Source: Microbacteriaceae bacterium VKM Ac-2854 (GTDB lineage: Bacteria > Actinomycetota > Actinomycetes > Actinomycetales > Microbacteriaceae). From it: DNA of 64,000 nucleotides. Numbering within the stretch: position 1 is the stretch's first letter; each line of letters starts with the position of its first letter. Below are positions 39,801 to 48,215 of the stretch, piece by piece. The position numbers and the translations under genes were made by a program. The notes under the pieces are model-generated. The model was not told where the DNA came from, ran no database searches, and was given only the letters and a program-made list of their open reading frames with translations. The stretch covers positions 657,154-721,153 of the forward strand of contig JABMLH010000003.1 of assembly GCA_013205085.1 (NCBI GenBank), given 5' to 3'.

Positions 39801-40553
39801 CTGCCGCTCGCCGGAGATGGCGCGGACCGCGTAGCCGTAGCCGTCAGCGACCTCGACGTCGGAATCGACGAAGCTGGCCGCTGTAGTTGTCGCGACGAGT
39901 TCGAGTTCAGTGGTTTCGGTCGAGCGGTACACCTGATAGCTCGTCGCCGAAGCGACGGCACCCCAGCTCAGCGCGACGCTCGGCGTGGACGAGGCGTCGA
40001 CGTCGGCGGTGAGAACCGCGGGCACTGCGACCGGGGACTGCACGATCAGGCCGTTGATGCGGCCATCACGCGAGCCGACGATGTTCAGGCGCCCGTCGGA
40101 CACCTGAACGGTTGTGAGGTGTTTGTCGTACACGCCGATGGCGGTCTTGCTGTTGTACTTCACGCCTTCGACGGAGAAATCGGTGCTGTTGCCGGCGGTC
40201 AGGTCGCCGCTCCACGTCGTCACCTCGTAGCTCGCGTTGGGCAGGTCGACTGCGAATTCCCACGCCCCGTTCACGAACGCCCGCTCCATCACAGGGCCTG
40301 AGCCGCCGCGGTCGCGGAACGACGTGCCGCCGGAAAGGAAGCCATAACCGAGCGCGGCGGAGTAGCTGGTGCCGGAGGCGACCTTGGTCCAGCCGGCCGC
40401 CACCGGGGTTGTCGGCCCGCCGAAGTCGAACTTGCGCTCGATCTCGGCGGCGGAGGCAGCAGTCGGCACCGCCACGAATGCCGCCGCCAGCGCGGCGGCA
40501 GTCAGGAGCGCAGCTCCCAGTCGACCGAATCTCTTCCTGCGATTAATCGGCAT
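36831..40553 (-). CDS. Secreted rhamnogalacturonan lyase, PL11-type, multidomain
   Basis: This 1240-residue protein has a signal peptide (RRKRFGRLGAALLTAAALAA, cleavage after AASA). A galactose-binding-like domain (about 36-170) and two fibronectin-III-like domains (about 175-355) follow. The PL11 beta-propeller (about 360-950) has many DGDG/DVDCDGQDE calcium-type loops and ends with the characteristic PPWPSYFLGADMAEPP. C-terminal Ig-like and two beta-sandwich repeats complete it. It would cleave the rhamnogalacturonan-I backbone outside the cell. ATG 40553 has AGAGGG upstream and is overlapped by an 11-codon leader frame. No sortase motif is visible. Confidence 0.93.
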   Translation of the reverse strand: MPINRRKRFGRLGAALLTAAALAAAFVAVPTAASAAEIERKFDFGGPTTPVAAGWTKVASGTSYSAALGYGFLSGGTSFRDRGGSGPVMERAFVNGAWEFAVDLPNASYEVTTWSGDLTAGNSTDFSVEGVKYNSKTAIGVYDKHLTTVQVSDGRLNIVGSRDGRINGLIVQSPVAVPAVLTADVDASSTPSVALSWGAVASATSYQVYRSTETTELELVATTTAASFVDSDVEVADGYGYAVRAISGERQSELSATLAVNVVDADVPVPAAPTGLAVSAIAERELTLDWDDSDALRWKVYRTTRADIPFTLIGSTTDSTWTDSTVLTTRPFFYQVVAVNPGGVSAPSESVTTEVTTTLVRKLEYLDRAPVGVVVDGGVYLGWRLLGLDDRQLGFNVYRDGELITPAPLTGATNFVDPEGTIDARYLITAIEGEQEISVTDEFQPRDEQYLDIPIQSPGAGYRAADASVGDLDGDGSYEIVFSWNPADFPDNSIAGFTQSQYLDAYKLDGTRLWRIDLGRNIRAGAHYTQFQVFDYDSDGRAEIAFKTSDGVVDGTGHVLGDPNADHRNSLGRILTGPEWLSIFDGLTGAEIDTVDFIPQRGNVADWGDEYGNRVDRFLGATAYLDGVHPSLIMSRGYYTRTVIGAWDLVDGELVSRWVFDSDVWGEQYEGQGNHNLAPADVDCDGQDEIVFGSMTIDDNGAPLYNSNLHHGDSLHVADHDPSRPGLEIFSAFEEIPKNGGIGSALRDAETGEVIYSTPATEDTGRAAAGDIDPNYPGNETWAIDGDVYNSPTGTMKSATGELVSTSIPPALFTAWWDGDLLREIPDVTEFSSTSQRGIPVVKKWNPETKTTDIILRDDELWSVDGTKAAPMIQADILGDWREELVWPNKDYSAMRLYTTVDVTETRLPTLMHDSQYRTGVAWQNTAYNQPPWPSYFLGADMAEPPLASISYVNAPEQDGTAPVITGLPSGSYADSADLVIDPEVSDAESGIRSKTITLDGEAVAAGSTIDLSGKIGSHTVAVTATNHVGLTTTAQSEFLVLRDDGATKAPGTGTLSNTSGWKNGLHDGNFDVVMNLWYGTPGSVLKIYENGTLISTKALPATGGTSQTSTLSIAGKANGTYVYTGELINLKGSTATSSTTVTVTAANPAKPVLSHNNWDGDGAFTLTANLWWGTNATGYRFELDGQVVGTGALTPATPNAQTATVALTGIAKGTHTARVVFTNAAGETASDPITIPVTK

Positions 40554-40578
40554 GTGACTGCCCTCTATCCCTGTTCAT
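40543..40578 (-). CDS. Putative 11-residue leader peptide overlapping the PL11 start
   Basis: ATG 40578 is preceded by a near-ideal AAGGAGG with five-base spacing, a better ribosome site than that of the PL11 gene. The frame reads MNRDRGQSHAD and stops at TAA 40545-40543, 11 bases inside PL11. It may couple or tune PL11 translation. It is seen only as sequence; expression is unproven. Confidence 0.4.
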   Translation of the reverse strand: MNRDRGQSHAD

Positions 40579-40630
40579 CAGATCCTCCTTGATCATTAGT
40601 GCACCTCGATGCGGTTGAACCGCCCTCGCG

Positions 40631-40644
40631 GGATAACGCTTTCC
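40631..40644. promoter_or_regulatory. LacI-type operator of PL11
   Basis: GGATAACGCTTTCC shares the core with the sites at 33102 and 49407. It lies about 11 bases downstream of the -10 element, so a bound repressor would block initiation or escape. Confidence 0.7.
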
Positions 40645-40654
40645 GTTGCCTGTG

Positions 40655-40682
40655 AAACTACTCGATTAAATCGAGGTGTCAA
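40655..40682 (-). promoter_or_regulatory. PL11 promoter with palindrome in its spacer
   Basis: On the reverse strand a consensus TTGACA (40682-40677) is followed after 16 bases by TAGTTT (40660-40655). The spacer contains a perfect palindrome CTCGATTTAATCGAG (40661-40675). This is a likely second operator, different from the LacI-type site downstream. Confidence 0.75.
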
Positions 40683-40782
40683 CCCGCCAGGAAGCTGCAG
40701 TTCGTAGTTCGCAACACTGAATGGGCGCGCCGAATAATGGCGTCCAGACGCCGAGTAGATATCACATCTTGCTAGCTATTAT

Positions 40783-42819
40783 TTACTTCACTCCAGCGAA
40801 AGACCTCTCGCGGATCGTTGGAATCCCGGGCTGCGCGGGCGCGGCGCGGAGCATGACGTAATCGAACGGTTCCAATCGACGGCGTCCGGCTGCTGCACCC
40901 GTAGAGAGCTCGGCGCCGTGCAGATCGACTTCGACGACCTCCGGACCGTGATTGATCACCGTGACCACGTCGCCGCGCCGAGCGACTTCGACTCGGTCCG
41001 GCAGACCGGGCAGCACGGGCTCAACGCCGGCCGCGTCGAGGACGTATCCGGTGATCGCGAGGGCGCCAGCGGCATCCGGTTCGGTTGCGAGGTAGTAGGC
41101 GCGACCGCCTGCCGTGCTCCTGTGGACGGTGAACGCCGGCCGACCGTCGCCGCGGCCGCCGCGGAAGGCTGCGAGCTGCTGCGCTCCGACGAGCTGGATC
41201 TCCTCTGCCAGGTGCGTGCCGTTCAGGGTGGCGCCGCTCGTCGAGGCAGGTGCGTCGAAAGCTGCGATGCTTTCGCCGGTGCCGCCGACGTGGTCCAAGG
41301 CATTGAACTCCACGACTCGCACGCCCAGGAGATCCCGGAGCTGAGTCAGATACCCGCCGGGTCGGAAGGCGTCGTTCTCATCGACGACGTCGCTGAACGC
41401 CGTGACCAGCAGATCACCGCCGCCCTCGACGAAAGCGATGAGGTTCGCTGCGCCCTCCGCGCGGAGCAGATACAGTTCCGGCGCGACGACGACCGCGTAC
41501 CCGGATAGGTCGCTCGTCGGCAGGACGATGTCCAGCTGCACGTGTTGCCGATGGACCGCGGAGTACCACTCCTGAATCGTCGCCAGGTAGTCCAGGACGA
41601 CGGGATGGTCCGGGTTGCGGAGCGCCCACCAGTTCTCCCAGTCGAACACGAGCGCCACCCGGGCGTCGCGGCTGCCGGCGGGCAGAGACGGAAGGGCGGC
41701 GAGTTCGGCACCGAGCGCTGCGACCTCGCGCCACGTCCGGGTATCCGTCCCGGCATGCGGCAGCATCGCCGAGTGGAACTTCTCCGACCCGGCGCGCGAC
41801 TGTCGCCACTGGAAGAAGAGGATGCCGTCGGCGCCGCGGCCGATCGCCTGCGCACTCAGGGCCGCCATCTGACCTGGTGCCTTTGGAGCGTTGCTCGGTC
41901 GCCAGTTCAGCGCGTTCGTCGACTGCTCCAGCAGCAACCACGGCACCTCTGGCTTGAGCGAACGCATCAGGTCGCGGGCGAAAGCTGCGGAGCGGAAAGA
42001 TTCCGGATCGTTCGGATCCGGGTAGCAGTCGTCCGTGACGACATCGACCTCGGCCGCCCAACGCCAGTAGTCGTTCGAGTGCCACGCCCCCATGAAGTTG
42101 GTCGTGATCGGCTGGGTCGCGCCCGCAGCAAGGATGATGCGCTTCTCCATTCGGTAGAGATCGAGCAGGGCATCCGAGCTGAACCGGCGGAAATCAAGCC
42201 GTGCGGCCGGATTCGGGCTGTAGGGCGCCTTGCGCGGCGGCACGATCTGCCCGAACGCCGTGTAACGCTGCGACCAGAAGTTCGTACCCCACGCCTCATT
42301 CAGCGTCTCGATCGAGCCGTACTTCGCCTCGAGCCAAAGCCGGAAGGCGACCGCAGCGTTGTCGGAGAAGTCCTCGCTGATGTGGCAGCCGTATTCGTTG
42401 TTGATGTGCCAGAGCACCACAGCCGGATGTTTCGCGTAGCGTTCGGCGATGGCCGTGACCAACGCGGAGGCGAGCCGACGGTAGACCGGCGACGTCGGCG
42501 CGTACGCCTGTCGGCTACCCGGCCAGTACGTCGAACCGTTTTCGTCCTGCGGCAGCATCTCGGGGTAAGCGGCGCTCGCCCACGGCGGCGGAGACGCCGT
42601 CGCCGTCGCAAGATCCACCGCGATGCCGTTGCGGTGCAGGAGATCGATGATGGCATCGAGCCACTCGAAATCGAACACACCCTCAGCCGGTTGGAGCCGG
42701 CTCCAGGAGAAGATGCCAAGGCTCACCATGGTGACGCCGGCTTCTTGCATGAGTTGAACGTCCTCGTGCCACACCGACTCCGGCCACTGTTCCGGATTGT
42801 AGTCTCCGCCGTAGTGCAT
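40783..42819 (-). CDS. Beta-galactosidase, glycoside hydrolase family 42
   Basis: This 678-residue protein begins HYGGDYNPEQWP, the GH42 signature. The acid/base Glu142 is seen in WHINNEYGCH and the nucleophile Glu298 in WLLLEQSTNALNW. The trimerisation and C-terminal beta domains are present. No signal peptide is seen, so it would cleave imported galacto-oligosaccharides such as those from galactan side chains. ATG 42819 is chosen because the conserved fold begins there, with GAAAGG nine bases upstream. It follows the LacI gene by 53 bp in the same direction. Confidence 0.95.
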   Translation of the reverse strand: MHYGGDYNPEQWPESVWHEDVQLMQEAGVTMVSLGIFSWSRLQPAEGVFDFEWLDAIIDLLHRNGIAVDLATATASPPPWASAAYPEMLPQDENGSTYWPGSRQAYAPTSPVYRRLASALVTAIAERYAKHPAVVLWHINNEYGCHISEDFSDNAAVAFRLWLEAKYGSIETLNEAWGTNFWSQRYTAFGQIVPPRKAPYSPNPAARLDFRRFSSDALLDLYRMEKRIILAAGATQPITTNFMGAWHSNDYWRWAAEVDVVTDDCYPDPNDPESFRSAAFARDLMRSLKPEVPWLLLEQSTNALNWRPSNAPKAPGQMAALSAQAIGRGADGILFFQWRQSRAGSEKFHSAMLPHAGTDTRTWREVAALGAELAALPSLPAGSRDARVALVFDWENWWALRNPDHPVVLDYLATIQEWYSAVHRQHVQLDIVLPTSDLSGYAVVVAPELYLLRAEGAANLIAFVEGGGDLLVTAFSDVVDENDAFRPGGYLTQLRDLLGVRVVEFNALDHVGGTGESIAAFDAPASTSGATLNGTHLAEEIQLVGAQQLAAFRGGRGDGRPAFTVHRSTAGGRAYYLATEPDAAGALAITGYVLDAAGVEPVLPGLPDRVEVARRGDVVTVINHGPEVVEVDLHGAELSTGAAAGRRRLEPFDYVMLRAAPAQPGIPTIRERSFAGVK

Positions 42820-42872
42820 ACTTATCGGCCTTTCTTCTCTGAAAGTCATTTGAGTGCGAATATTCGAGCGAG

Positions 42873-43877
42873 TCAGGCGGCTCGGCTGGTGAGACCTGCA
42901 TGCACGACCGGCATTATCAGCTGAGCCATCGGCGATCCCGACCTGTCTAATCGGTCGATCAGCATTCTGGTGGCGACGGCACCCATTTCGTATTGCGGCG
43001 TCGAGATCATGGAGAGCGCGAGCGGAATACCCGCATCTGCCCTCGCATCGTCAAAAGCAAGGACGGAGACGTCCTCCGGTACGCGGATCCGCGCCTTGCG
43101 CAGGGTCTCGACCACGCTGCGCGCGATGGCGCGATCGCCGCAGACGACCCCGTCGATCCGCTCGCCCGACCGGTCGGACTCGCGAATCGCCTCGACCAAC
43201 GCACGTCCCGCGGACGCGTCGCCGCCGCGAACCGTCAAGGCACGGAAGGAACCTCCGCCGGCGCCGGCTGCCCGGCGACCGCCGATCTCGCGGTCGGTGC
43301 CGCCCAACCCTTCATCGGCTCCGCCGATGAAGGCGATGTGACGGGATCCGCCCGAGAGCAGGTGCTCGACGGCGAGGCGGCCGCCACCGATCTCGTCGAT
43401 CGCGACCGACGGGAAGTCGCTGCTGTGGTCGGCAGATCCGATCAGCACGATCGGCACGTTCCGAGCCCGGAAGGGGTCGAGCACATTGAGGTTGCCGCGC
43501 CTCGGGGCGAAGAGCACACCGTCGACGCGTTGGCGTTCGAACAGGTCGAGGTAGCGCGCCTCACGATCGGCCGAGTCGCGACTGATCCCGAACAGCACCG
43601 CGTAGCCGGCCGCATCCGCCGCGTCCTCGACGCCGCTCATCGCCTCGAGCGGAAACGGTCGGCCCAGCTCGGACACCGCGAGGCCGAGGGTGAAGCTGCG
43701 GCCGACCTTCAGCTGGCGTGCGGCCGCGTTCGGCACATAACCGAGCGAGCGTGCGGCCGCGGCCACCCGAGCAACCGTGCCCGGCGCGCCGCGGTTCGGG
43801 TGGTTCAACGCCTCGGACGCGGTGCCGACGGCCACGCCGGCCAGCGCCGCGACCTCTCGGATTCCGATGGCGGGCAT
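42873..43877 (-). CDS. LacI-family transcriptional regulator with atypical recognition helix
   Basis: This 334-residue protein has an N-terminal helix-turn-helix (IREVAALAGVAVGTASEALNHP), the hinge region PNAAARQLKVGRS and a periplasmic-binding-protein-like sensor domain. The recognition helix reads VGTASEALN where family members usually have V-T-V-S-R-V-L-N. The loss of the arginine and valine suggests altered DNA specificity. It lies inside the importer operon, between the YesL-like gene and GH42, so it probably regulates its own operon. Confidence 0.92.
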   Translation of the reverse strand: MPAIGIREVAALAGVAVGTASEALNHPNRGAPGTVARVAAAARSLGYVPNAAARQLKVGRSFTLGLAVSELGRPFPLEAMSGVEDAADAAGYAVLFGISRDSADREARYLDLFERQRVDGVLFAPRRGNLNVLDPFRARNVPIVLIGSADHSSDFPSVAIDEIGGGRLAVEHLLSGGSRHIAFIGGADEGLGGTDREIGGRRAAGAGGGSFRALTVRGGDASAGRALVEAIRESDRSGERIDGVVCGDRAIARSVVETLRKARIRVPEDVSVLAFDDARADAGIPLALSMISTPQYEMGAVATRMLIDRLDRSGSPMAQLIMPVVHAGLTSRAA

Positions 43878-43889
43878 GTCCGGTCCTCG

Positions 43890-44567
43890 TCAGAGCGCCC
43901 GGCGCGGGCGCTCGGGGATGGCGACGGCAGCGAGAGCAGCACAGCCGAGGGCCGGGATGAGCAGCGGCGGCAGCATCCAGGTCAGCACGCCGACGAAACC
44001 GACCGCGGCGGCGAGGTAGAGCGTGCCCACCGGATCGTTCTTCAGCTGCTGCGGCACGTCGCTCAGCGCTGCCCGCCAACCGTTCACCGCGGTCCAGCCG
44101 CGCGCAGCCGCCAGAAGTGCCACTCCCAGCACAACCAAGCCGATCCAGCCGACGGCCGCGATCACCGTTCCACCGGGCAGGGCGCCCGAGCCCGCGACGA
44201 CGATGTCGGCCGCGAGCAACGCCGCCACGACCACACCACCGGCGCCGACCGCCAGGCCACCGGGCAATGCCCGGACGAAGTCGCGGCCGAGTAGTCGGAT
44301 CCCGGACTCCTCCGCCGCGATGTAGCGGCGCAGGTGCTGGGTAGCGGCGGCGAGAGCGGCGGGCAATGTGATCACGGCGAGGCCGGCCAGCGTCACCAGG
44401 ATGCCGAGGTAGAGCACCTCACCGAAGAGCCCGAAGGCCCCGATTGCGCCCGGATTGCGTCCGACCTCGCTACCGCCGGGCGTGGGTCCGCTGCCCGAGA
44501 CCGCCGCTCGGCGCGCTGCCTTCGCTGCCCGTCGGGTCTGCGCGTTCTGCCGCTGCAGGATCGTCAT
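43890..44567 (-). CDS. YesL-like (DUF624) membrane protein
   Basis: This 225-residue protein has about five hydrophobic helices. An N-terminal GAIGAFGLFGEVLYLGILVTLAGL segment and the HLRRYIAAEESGIRLLGRDFVRAL cytoplasmic stretch match the DUF624/YesL family. In Bacillus, yesL sits with the rhamnogalacturonan genes, and the same association is seen here. The function is unknown. ATG 44567 overlaps the upstream permease stop by four bases. Confidence 0.78.
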   Translation of the reverse strand: MTILQRQNAQTRRAAKAARRAAVSGSGPTPGGSEVGRNPGAIGAFGLFGEVLYLGILVTLAGLAVITLPAALAAATQHLRRYIAAEESGIRLLGRDFVRALPGGLAVGAGGVVVAALLAADIVVAGSGALPGGTVIAAVGWIGLVVLGVALLAAARGWTAVNGWRAALSDVPQQLKNDPVGTLYLAAAVGFVGVLTWMLPPLLIPALGCAALAAVAIPERPRRAL

Positions 44568-45484
44568 CCCTTCAGCCCCTGCGTGGCGACGCCGTCGACG
44601 AGGAAGCGCTGGAAGACGATGAAGAACAGCAGCACCGGCAGCAGGGCGACGAACGACGCCGTGACGGTCGCGCCGTAGTCACTCGTGGACGACTGGTCGT
44701 TGTAGAGACGCAGCGCGATCGGCAGCGGGTAGTTCTCCGGCGTCGTCAGGTACAGCAGCGGCCCGAGGAAGTCGTTCCAGGACCAGATGAACGCGAAGAT
44801 CGCGCAGGTGATCAGCGCCGGCTTCACCAGCGGCAGAATGATCGCCCAGAAGATCCGGATATGGCCCGCCCCGTCGATACGAGCCGCCTCGTCCATGTCC
44901 CTCGGCATCTGCCGGATGAACTGCACGATCAGGAACACGAAGAACGCTTCGGTCGCGAGGAACTTGCCGATCACCAGCGGCCAGTAGGTGTCGATCATGT
45001 CCAGGCGCTGGAAGATGATGTACTGCGGGATGATCAGCACGTGTGTCGGCAGCAGCAGCGTGCCGATCATCGCGGCGAACAGTACGCCGACGCCCTTGAA
45101 CGGGATGCGCGCGAAGGCGTACGCCGCGAGGGCGGACGAGGCGACCGTGCCGATGACGGCGAGCACCGCGAGGATGATCGAGTTGAGGTAGAAGCGCCAC
45201 ATCGGCACGCCGCCGATTCCCTCGGCCACCTTGAAGTAGTTGTCGATCGTCGGGTTCTGCGGGAACAGTCCCGGGTTCTGGCCGAACTCGGAGTTGGGCT
45301 TGAACGTCGAGATGAACAGCCACAGCAGCGGGTACAGCACCACGGCAGTCAGCGCGATCAGGGCGATGAACCAGATGACGGTCTGCCAGGTCTTGCGTTT
45401 GATCCGGCGCTTCTCGAGCGGTGCGGGCTGGAGCTGGTTCTCCAGCACCTGGGCGGTGTTCTCGTTGAGGGCCTGTGTTGTCAT
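44564..45484 (-). CDS. Sugar ABC transporter permease (YesQ/MalG type)
   Basis: This 306-residue protein has six helices and the EAA loop MDEAARIDGAGHIRIFWAIILPLVKPA that docks the ATPase. Homologues import oligosaccharides. ATG 45484 overlaps the preceding permease stop by four bases, and the protein's own stop overlaps the YesL-like gene. The importer's ATPase is not encoded here; a shared MsmK-type ATPase elsewhere would be expected. Confidence 0.95.
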   Translation of the reverse strand: MTTQALNENTAQVLENQLQPAPLEKRRIKRKTWQTVIWFIALIALTAVVLYPLLWLFISTFKPNSEFGQNPGLFPQNPTIDNYFKVAEGIGGVPMWRFYLNSIILAVLAVIGTVASSALAAYAFARIPFKGVGVLFAAMIGTLLLPTHVLIIPQYIIFQRLDMIDTYWPLVIGKFLATEAFFVFLIVQFIRQMPRDMDEAARIDGAGHIRIFWAIILPLVKPALITCAIFAFIWSWNDFLGPLLYLTTPENYPLPIALRLYNDQSSTSDYGATVTASFVALLPVLLFFIVFQRFLVDGVATQGLKG

Positions 45485-46476
45485 CGGTTGTCTCCGGCGT
45501 AGTGGACCCACTTGCGCTGGGTCCGGAAGAGGATGAAGGCGATGATCGCCACGACGATGAGCAGGATCCACGCGATCGCAGCCGCGTAGCCCATCTGTCC
45601 GTCGGTGAATCCGCGCTTGTAGAGGTAGACGGTGATGAAGTTCGTCATGCCGGCCGGTCCGCCCGAGCCGTTGGAGATGATGTAGGCGGAGCCGAACACC
45701 TGGAACGCGCCGATCAGGCCCAGCAGCAGGTTGAAGAAGATCACCGGCGACAGCAGCGGCACGGTCACCGCGCGGAAGCGGCCGAACGCGTTCGCGCCGT
45801 CCATCTCCGCCGCCTCGTACAGCTCCTTGGGCACCTGCTTCAGGCCGGCCAGGAAGATGACCATCGAGCCGCCGAACTGCCACACCGCCAGAAGGATCAT
45901 CATCGGCAGCACCAGCGAGGGCTCGCCGATCCAACCGCCCAGCATGATGCCGACGGACGACAAACCGGAATCGACCGGGCCGTCGGTGGAGAACATCGCT
46001 TTCCAGACGATCGCGACCGAGACGGAGGCGCCGATGAGGGAGGGGGCGTAGAACGCGGAGCGGAAGAAGCCGGCACCCTTGTCGCGGTAGTTCAGCAGCA
46101 GCGCGACCGCGAGGGCCGCGGCCAGCGTGATCGGGGTACCCACGAGCACGTAGATCAGGGTGATCTGGGCCGAGAGGATGAAGTTCTGGTCGTCGGTGAA
46201 GAGTCGGATGTAATTGTCGAATCCGATCCACTTCGGGGCCGAGAAGATGTCGTAGCGCGTGAATGACAGGTACAGCGAGTAGACGATGGGGATGAAGGTG
46301 AGTCCGAAGAAGCCGATCAGCCACGGGATGAGGAAGGCGTAGCCGGCAATCAGCTCCTTGCGAGCGCTCGCGCGGGCTGCGGGTCGGATCGGGACGCGCG
46401 CGCCGGGGCGGCGCGAGCGGGAACCTGAGGGGTTCTGATCGGCGGTGACGATGCCGGTCGTCGCGGTGGTGGTCAT
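45481..46476 (-). CDS. Sugar ABC transporter permease (YesP/MalF type)
   Basis: This 331-residue protein has six helices and the EAA motif LYEAAEMDGANAFGRFRAVTVPLLSPVI. ATG 46476 with AGGAGA seven bases upstream is chosen over the longer frame to 46548. It forms the heterodimeric channel with the next gene and follows the binding protein by 68 bp. Confidence 0.95.
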   Translation of the reverse strand: MTTTATTGIVTADQNPSGSRSRRPGARVPIRPAARASARKELIAGYAFLIPWLIGFFGLTFIPIVYSLYLSFTRYDIFSAPKWIGFDNYIRLFTDDQNFILSAQITLIYVLVGTPITLAAALAVALLLNYRDKGAGFFRSAFYAPSLIGASVSVAIVWKAMFSTDGPVDSGLSSVGIMLGGWIGEPSLVLPMMILLAVWQFGGSMVIFLAGLKQVPKELYEAAEMDGANAFGRFRAVTVPLLSPVIFFNLLLGLIGAFQVFGSAYIISNGSGGPAGMTNFITVYLYKRGFTDGQMGYAAAIAWILLIVVAIIAFILFRTQRKWVHYAGDNR

Positions 46477-46544
46477 GTGGCTTCTCCTGGTCTGAGGTGT
46501 CGGGTGGCCGGGTCCGGGGCTCACGCCCCGGACCCGGAAGAGCG

Positions 46545-47861
46545 TCACTGGTTCAGAACGACGTCCATCTCGGTGAAGAACTGCTCCACCGCTTCATCCA
46601 CGGTCAGCGTGCCGAAGCCGAGCTCGATACCGATCTGGCGGAACTTCTCTTCGAGGGTTCCGTAACCGGTGATCGGCACGGGCGGGGCGTCACCGAGGCG
46701 GTCGGCGATGGAGTCCTCGTAGTCGGAAATCGCCTGACCGAGGGTGTCCAGCGACGCCCCTTCCAGGGCGGTCGACGAGGCCGGGAGGCCGCGGCTCGTG
46801 CCGAAGATCTCGCCGGCCTTCGGGTCGTTGACCAGGAAGTTGACCAGAGTTGCGGCGGCCTCCGGGTGGTCGGTCTTCGCGGAGATCGCGTGCATCATCG
46901 CGGGCTTGAGATACAGATCCTTTGCACCCTCATCGGTGACGGGCGGCTCCTGCAGGGTGACGGAAGAGCCCTCGCCCAGGTTGCCCACGTAGCCGGCACC
47001 GAAGTTGTCCCAGCTCAGCTCGCTCGCGATTGCACCCGCGTCGAAGCCGCCGAGCGGGTTCAACTCGGTCAGCCGCTGCTGCGAGATCACGGCTCCGGAT
47101 TCGCGGACGTCGGCGCCCTGCTCCCAGAAGGCAGCGAGATCCTTCTCCGTGAAGTTCGGCTCGCCGTCCTCGGTGAAGAGGTCCTTACCGTCGGCGCGCT
47201 GCTCGATCTCGAAGTTCTGGATCCGGAACGTGTAGTCGTTGCCGCCCCAGACCCCGTCGATGCCGGCTGCCTTGGCGGCGGCGGTGTAGTCGGTGACCCA
47301 CGCGTTGTAGTCCTCCCAGCTGCCGCCGGGGAACGCCTTCACTCCCGCGGACTCAAGCAGGGCGGGGTTCTCGAAGAGCGCCCACGCGTTGGTGCCGATC
47401 GGCAAGGCGGTCGTGGTGTCGTCGACGACGCCGATGTCGAGCACGTTCTGCTCCAGCCCGTCGGTCTCGATCACATTGCCGAGGTAGGGGTCGAGGTCGA
47501 GCAGCAGGTTGTTGTCCGAGTACTGACGCAGGTAGGAGTAGTCGAACTGCATGACGTCGGGCAGTCCGCCTCCGGCCGCTTCGGTCTGGCGCTTCTCCCA
47601 GAACTCGGGGAAGCCGAGGAAGGAGGAGTTGACCGTGATGTTCGGGTATTCCTCGTTGAATGCGGCGATCGCCTTGTTGTAGAGATCGGCTCGGACATCG
47701 TTACCCCAGAACGCGAGGGTCAGGGTCACCTTCTCGTCCGGGTCGTAGGTCGCTGCGGTCTCGCCGGCGCCTCCACCGGAACAGCCGCTCAGCACGATCG
47801 CCGCGCTGCTCGCGATGGCGGCGGCAGCAAGGGCCGCGCGCATCTTTCGGTTTCGGAACAT
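46545..47861 (-). CDS. Sugar ABC transporter substrate-binding lipoprotein (YesO type)
   Basis: This 438-residue extracellular solute-binding protein (family 1) has a signal peptide ending in the lipobox LSGC (cysteine near residue 24). The core carries VTLTLAFWGNDVRADLYNKAI and PDVMQFDYSYLRQYSDN. It would bind pectin-derived oligosaccharides. ATG 47861 has a strong GGAGG six bases upstream. Its promoter appears to lie about 350 bp upstream, behind tandem palindromes and a small open frame. Confidence 0.95.
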   Translation of the reverse strand: MFRNRKMRAALAAAAIASSAAIVLSGCSGGGAGETAATYDPDEKVTLTLAFWGNDVRADLYNKAIAAFNEEYPNITVNSSFLGFPEFWEKRQTEAAGGGLPDVMQFDYSYLRQYSDNNLLLDLDPYLGNVIETDGLEQNVLDIGVVDDTTTALPIGTNAWALFENPALLESAGVKAFPGGSWEDYNAWVTDYTAAAKAAGIDGVWGGNDYTFRIQNFEIEQRADGKDLFTEDGEPNFTEKDLAAFWEQGADVRESGAVISQQRLTELNPLGGFDAGAIASELSWDNFGAGYVGNLGEGSSVTLQEPPVTDEGAKDLYLKPAMMHAISAKTDHPEAAATLVNFLVNDPKAGEIFGTSRGLPASSTALEGASLDTLGQAISDYEDSIADRLGDAPPVPITGYGTLEEKFRQIGIELGFGTLTVDEAVEQFFTEMDVVLNQ

Positions 47862-47899
47862 CTTCGTCCTCCAGGGATTCTTCGTGGTTGCAGGGTTCT

Positions 47900-48136
47900 T
47901 CAGTGCTGTATTGGGCAGGCGGCGACGACGGTCTGGGCCGCCGAGTTGGAACGTTTCACCGTCGCCATTCGGCGTTGTTCGGACTCGACGAGCACCGCCG
48001 CGAGGGCATCGGTCCGCATACGTCCACGGCTGGGCGATCGGGGATCGCGGGACGTCTGAGGGCCGATGGCAGCACGCTCGCTCGCGACGACGAGACGGTC
48101 GGCACCGTCTTCGCGGTGCTTCGAGCGATTCAGCAT
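47900..48136 (-). CDS. Possible small protein at the head of the importer operon
   Basis: A 78-codon frame starts at ATG 48136 with GGAG six bases upstream and ends 38 bp before the binding-protein start. It lies directly behind the promoter and tandem operators. The product is basic and serine/arginine-rich (MLNRSKHREDGADRLVVAS at the start); I recognise no domain. Third-position GC is about 74 percent, lower than in the neighbours, so it may be non-coding leader. Confidence 0.35.
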   Translation of the reverse strand: MLNRSKHREDGADRLVVASERAAIGPQTSRDPRSPSRGRMRTDALAAVLVESEQRRMATVKRSNSAAQTVVAACPIQH

Positions 48137-48176
48137 GCCAACTCCATCGTGTGGGTGCCACCGCGAACTACGGCGC

Positions 48177-48212
48177 CGTGACCGGTCACGATTCGCGCCG
48201 TGACGGGTCACG
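48177..48212. promoter_or_regulatory. Tandem palindromic operators of the importer operon
   Basis: CGTGACCGGTCACG (48177-48190, perfect) and CGTGACGGGTCACG (48199-48212, one mismatch) are centred 22 bp apart, two helical turns. They lie immediately downstream of the -10 element. Cooperative binding of a repressor dimer pair, perhaps the LacI protein at 42873, is likely. Confidence 0.75.
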
Positions 48213-48215
48213 GCG

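Noticed and set aside
36646..40301. Long forward frames opposite PL11
   Set aside because: They are shadow frames produced by high GC at the third codon position of PL11; no domain or signal peptide.
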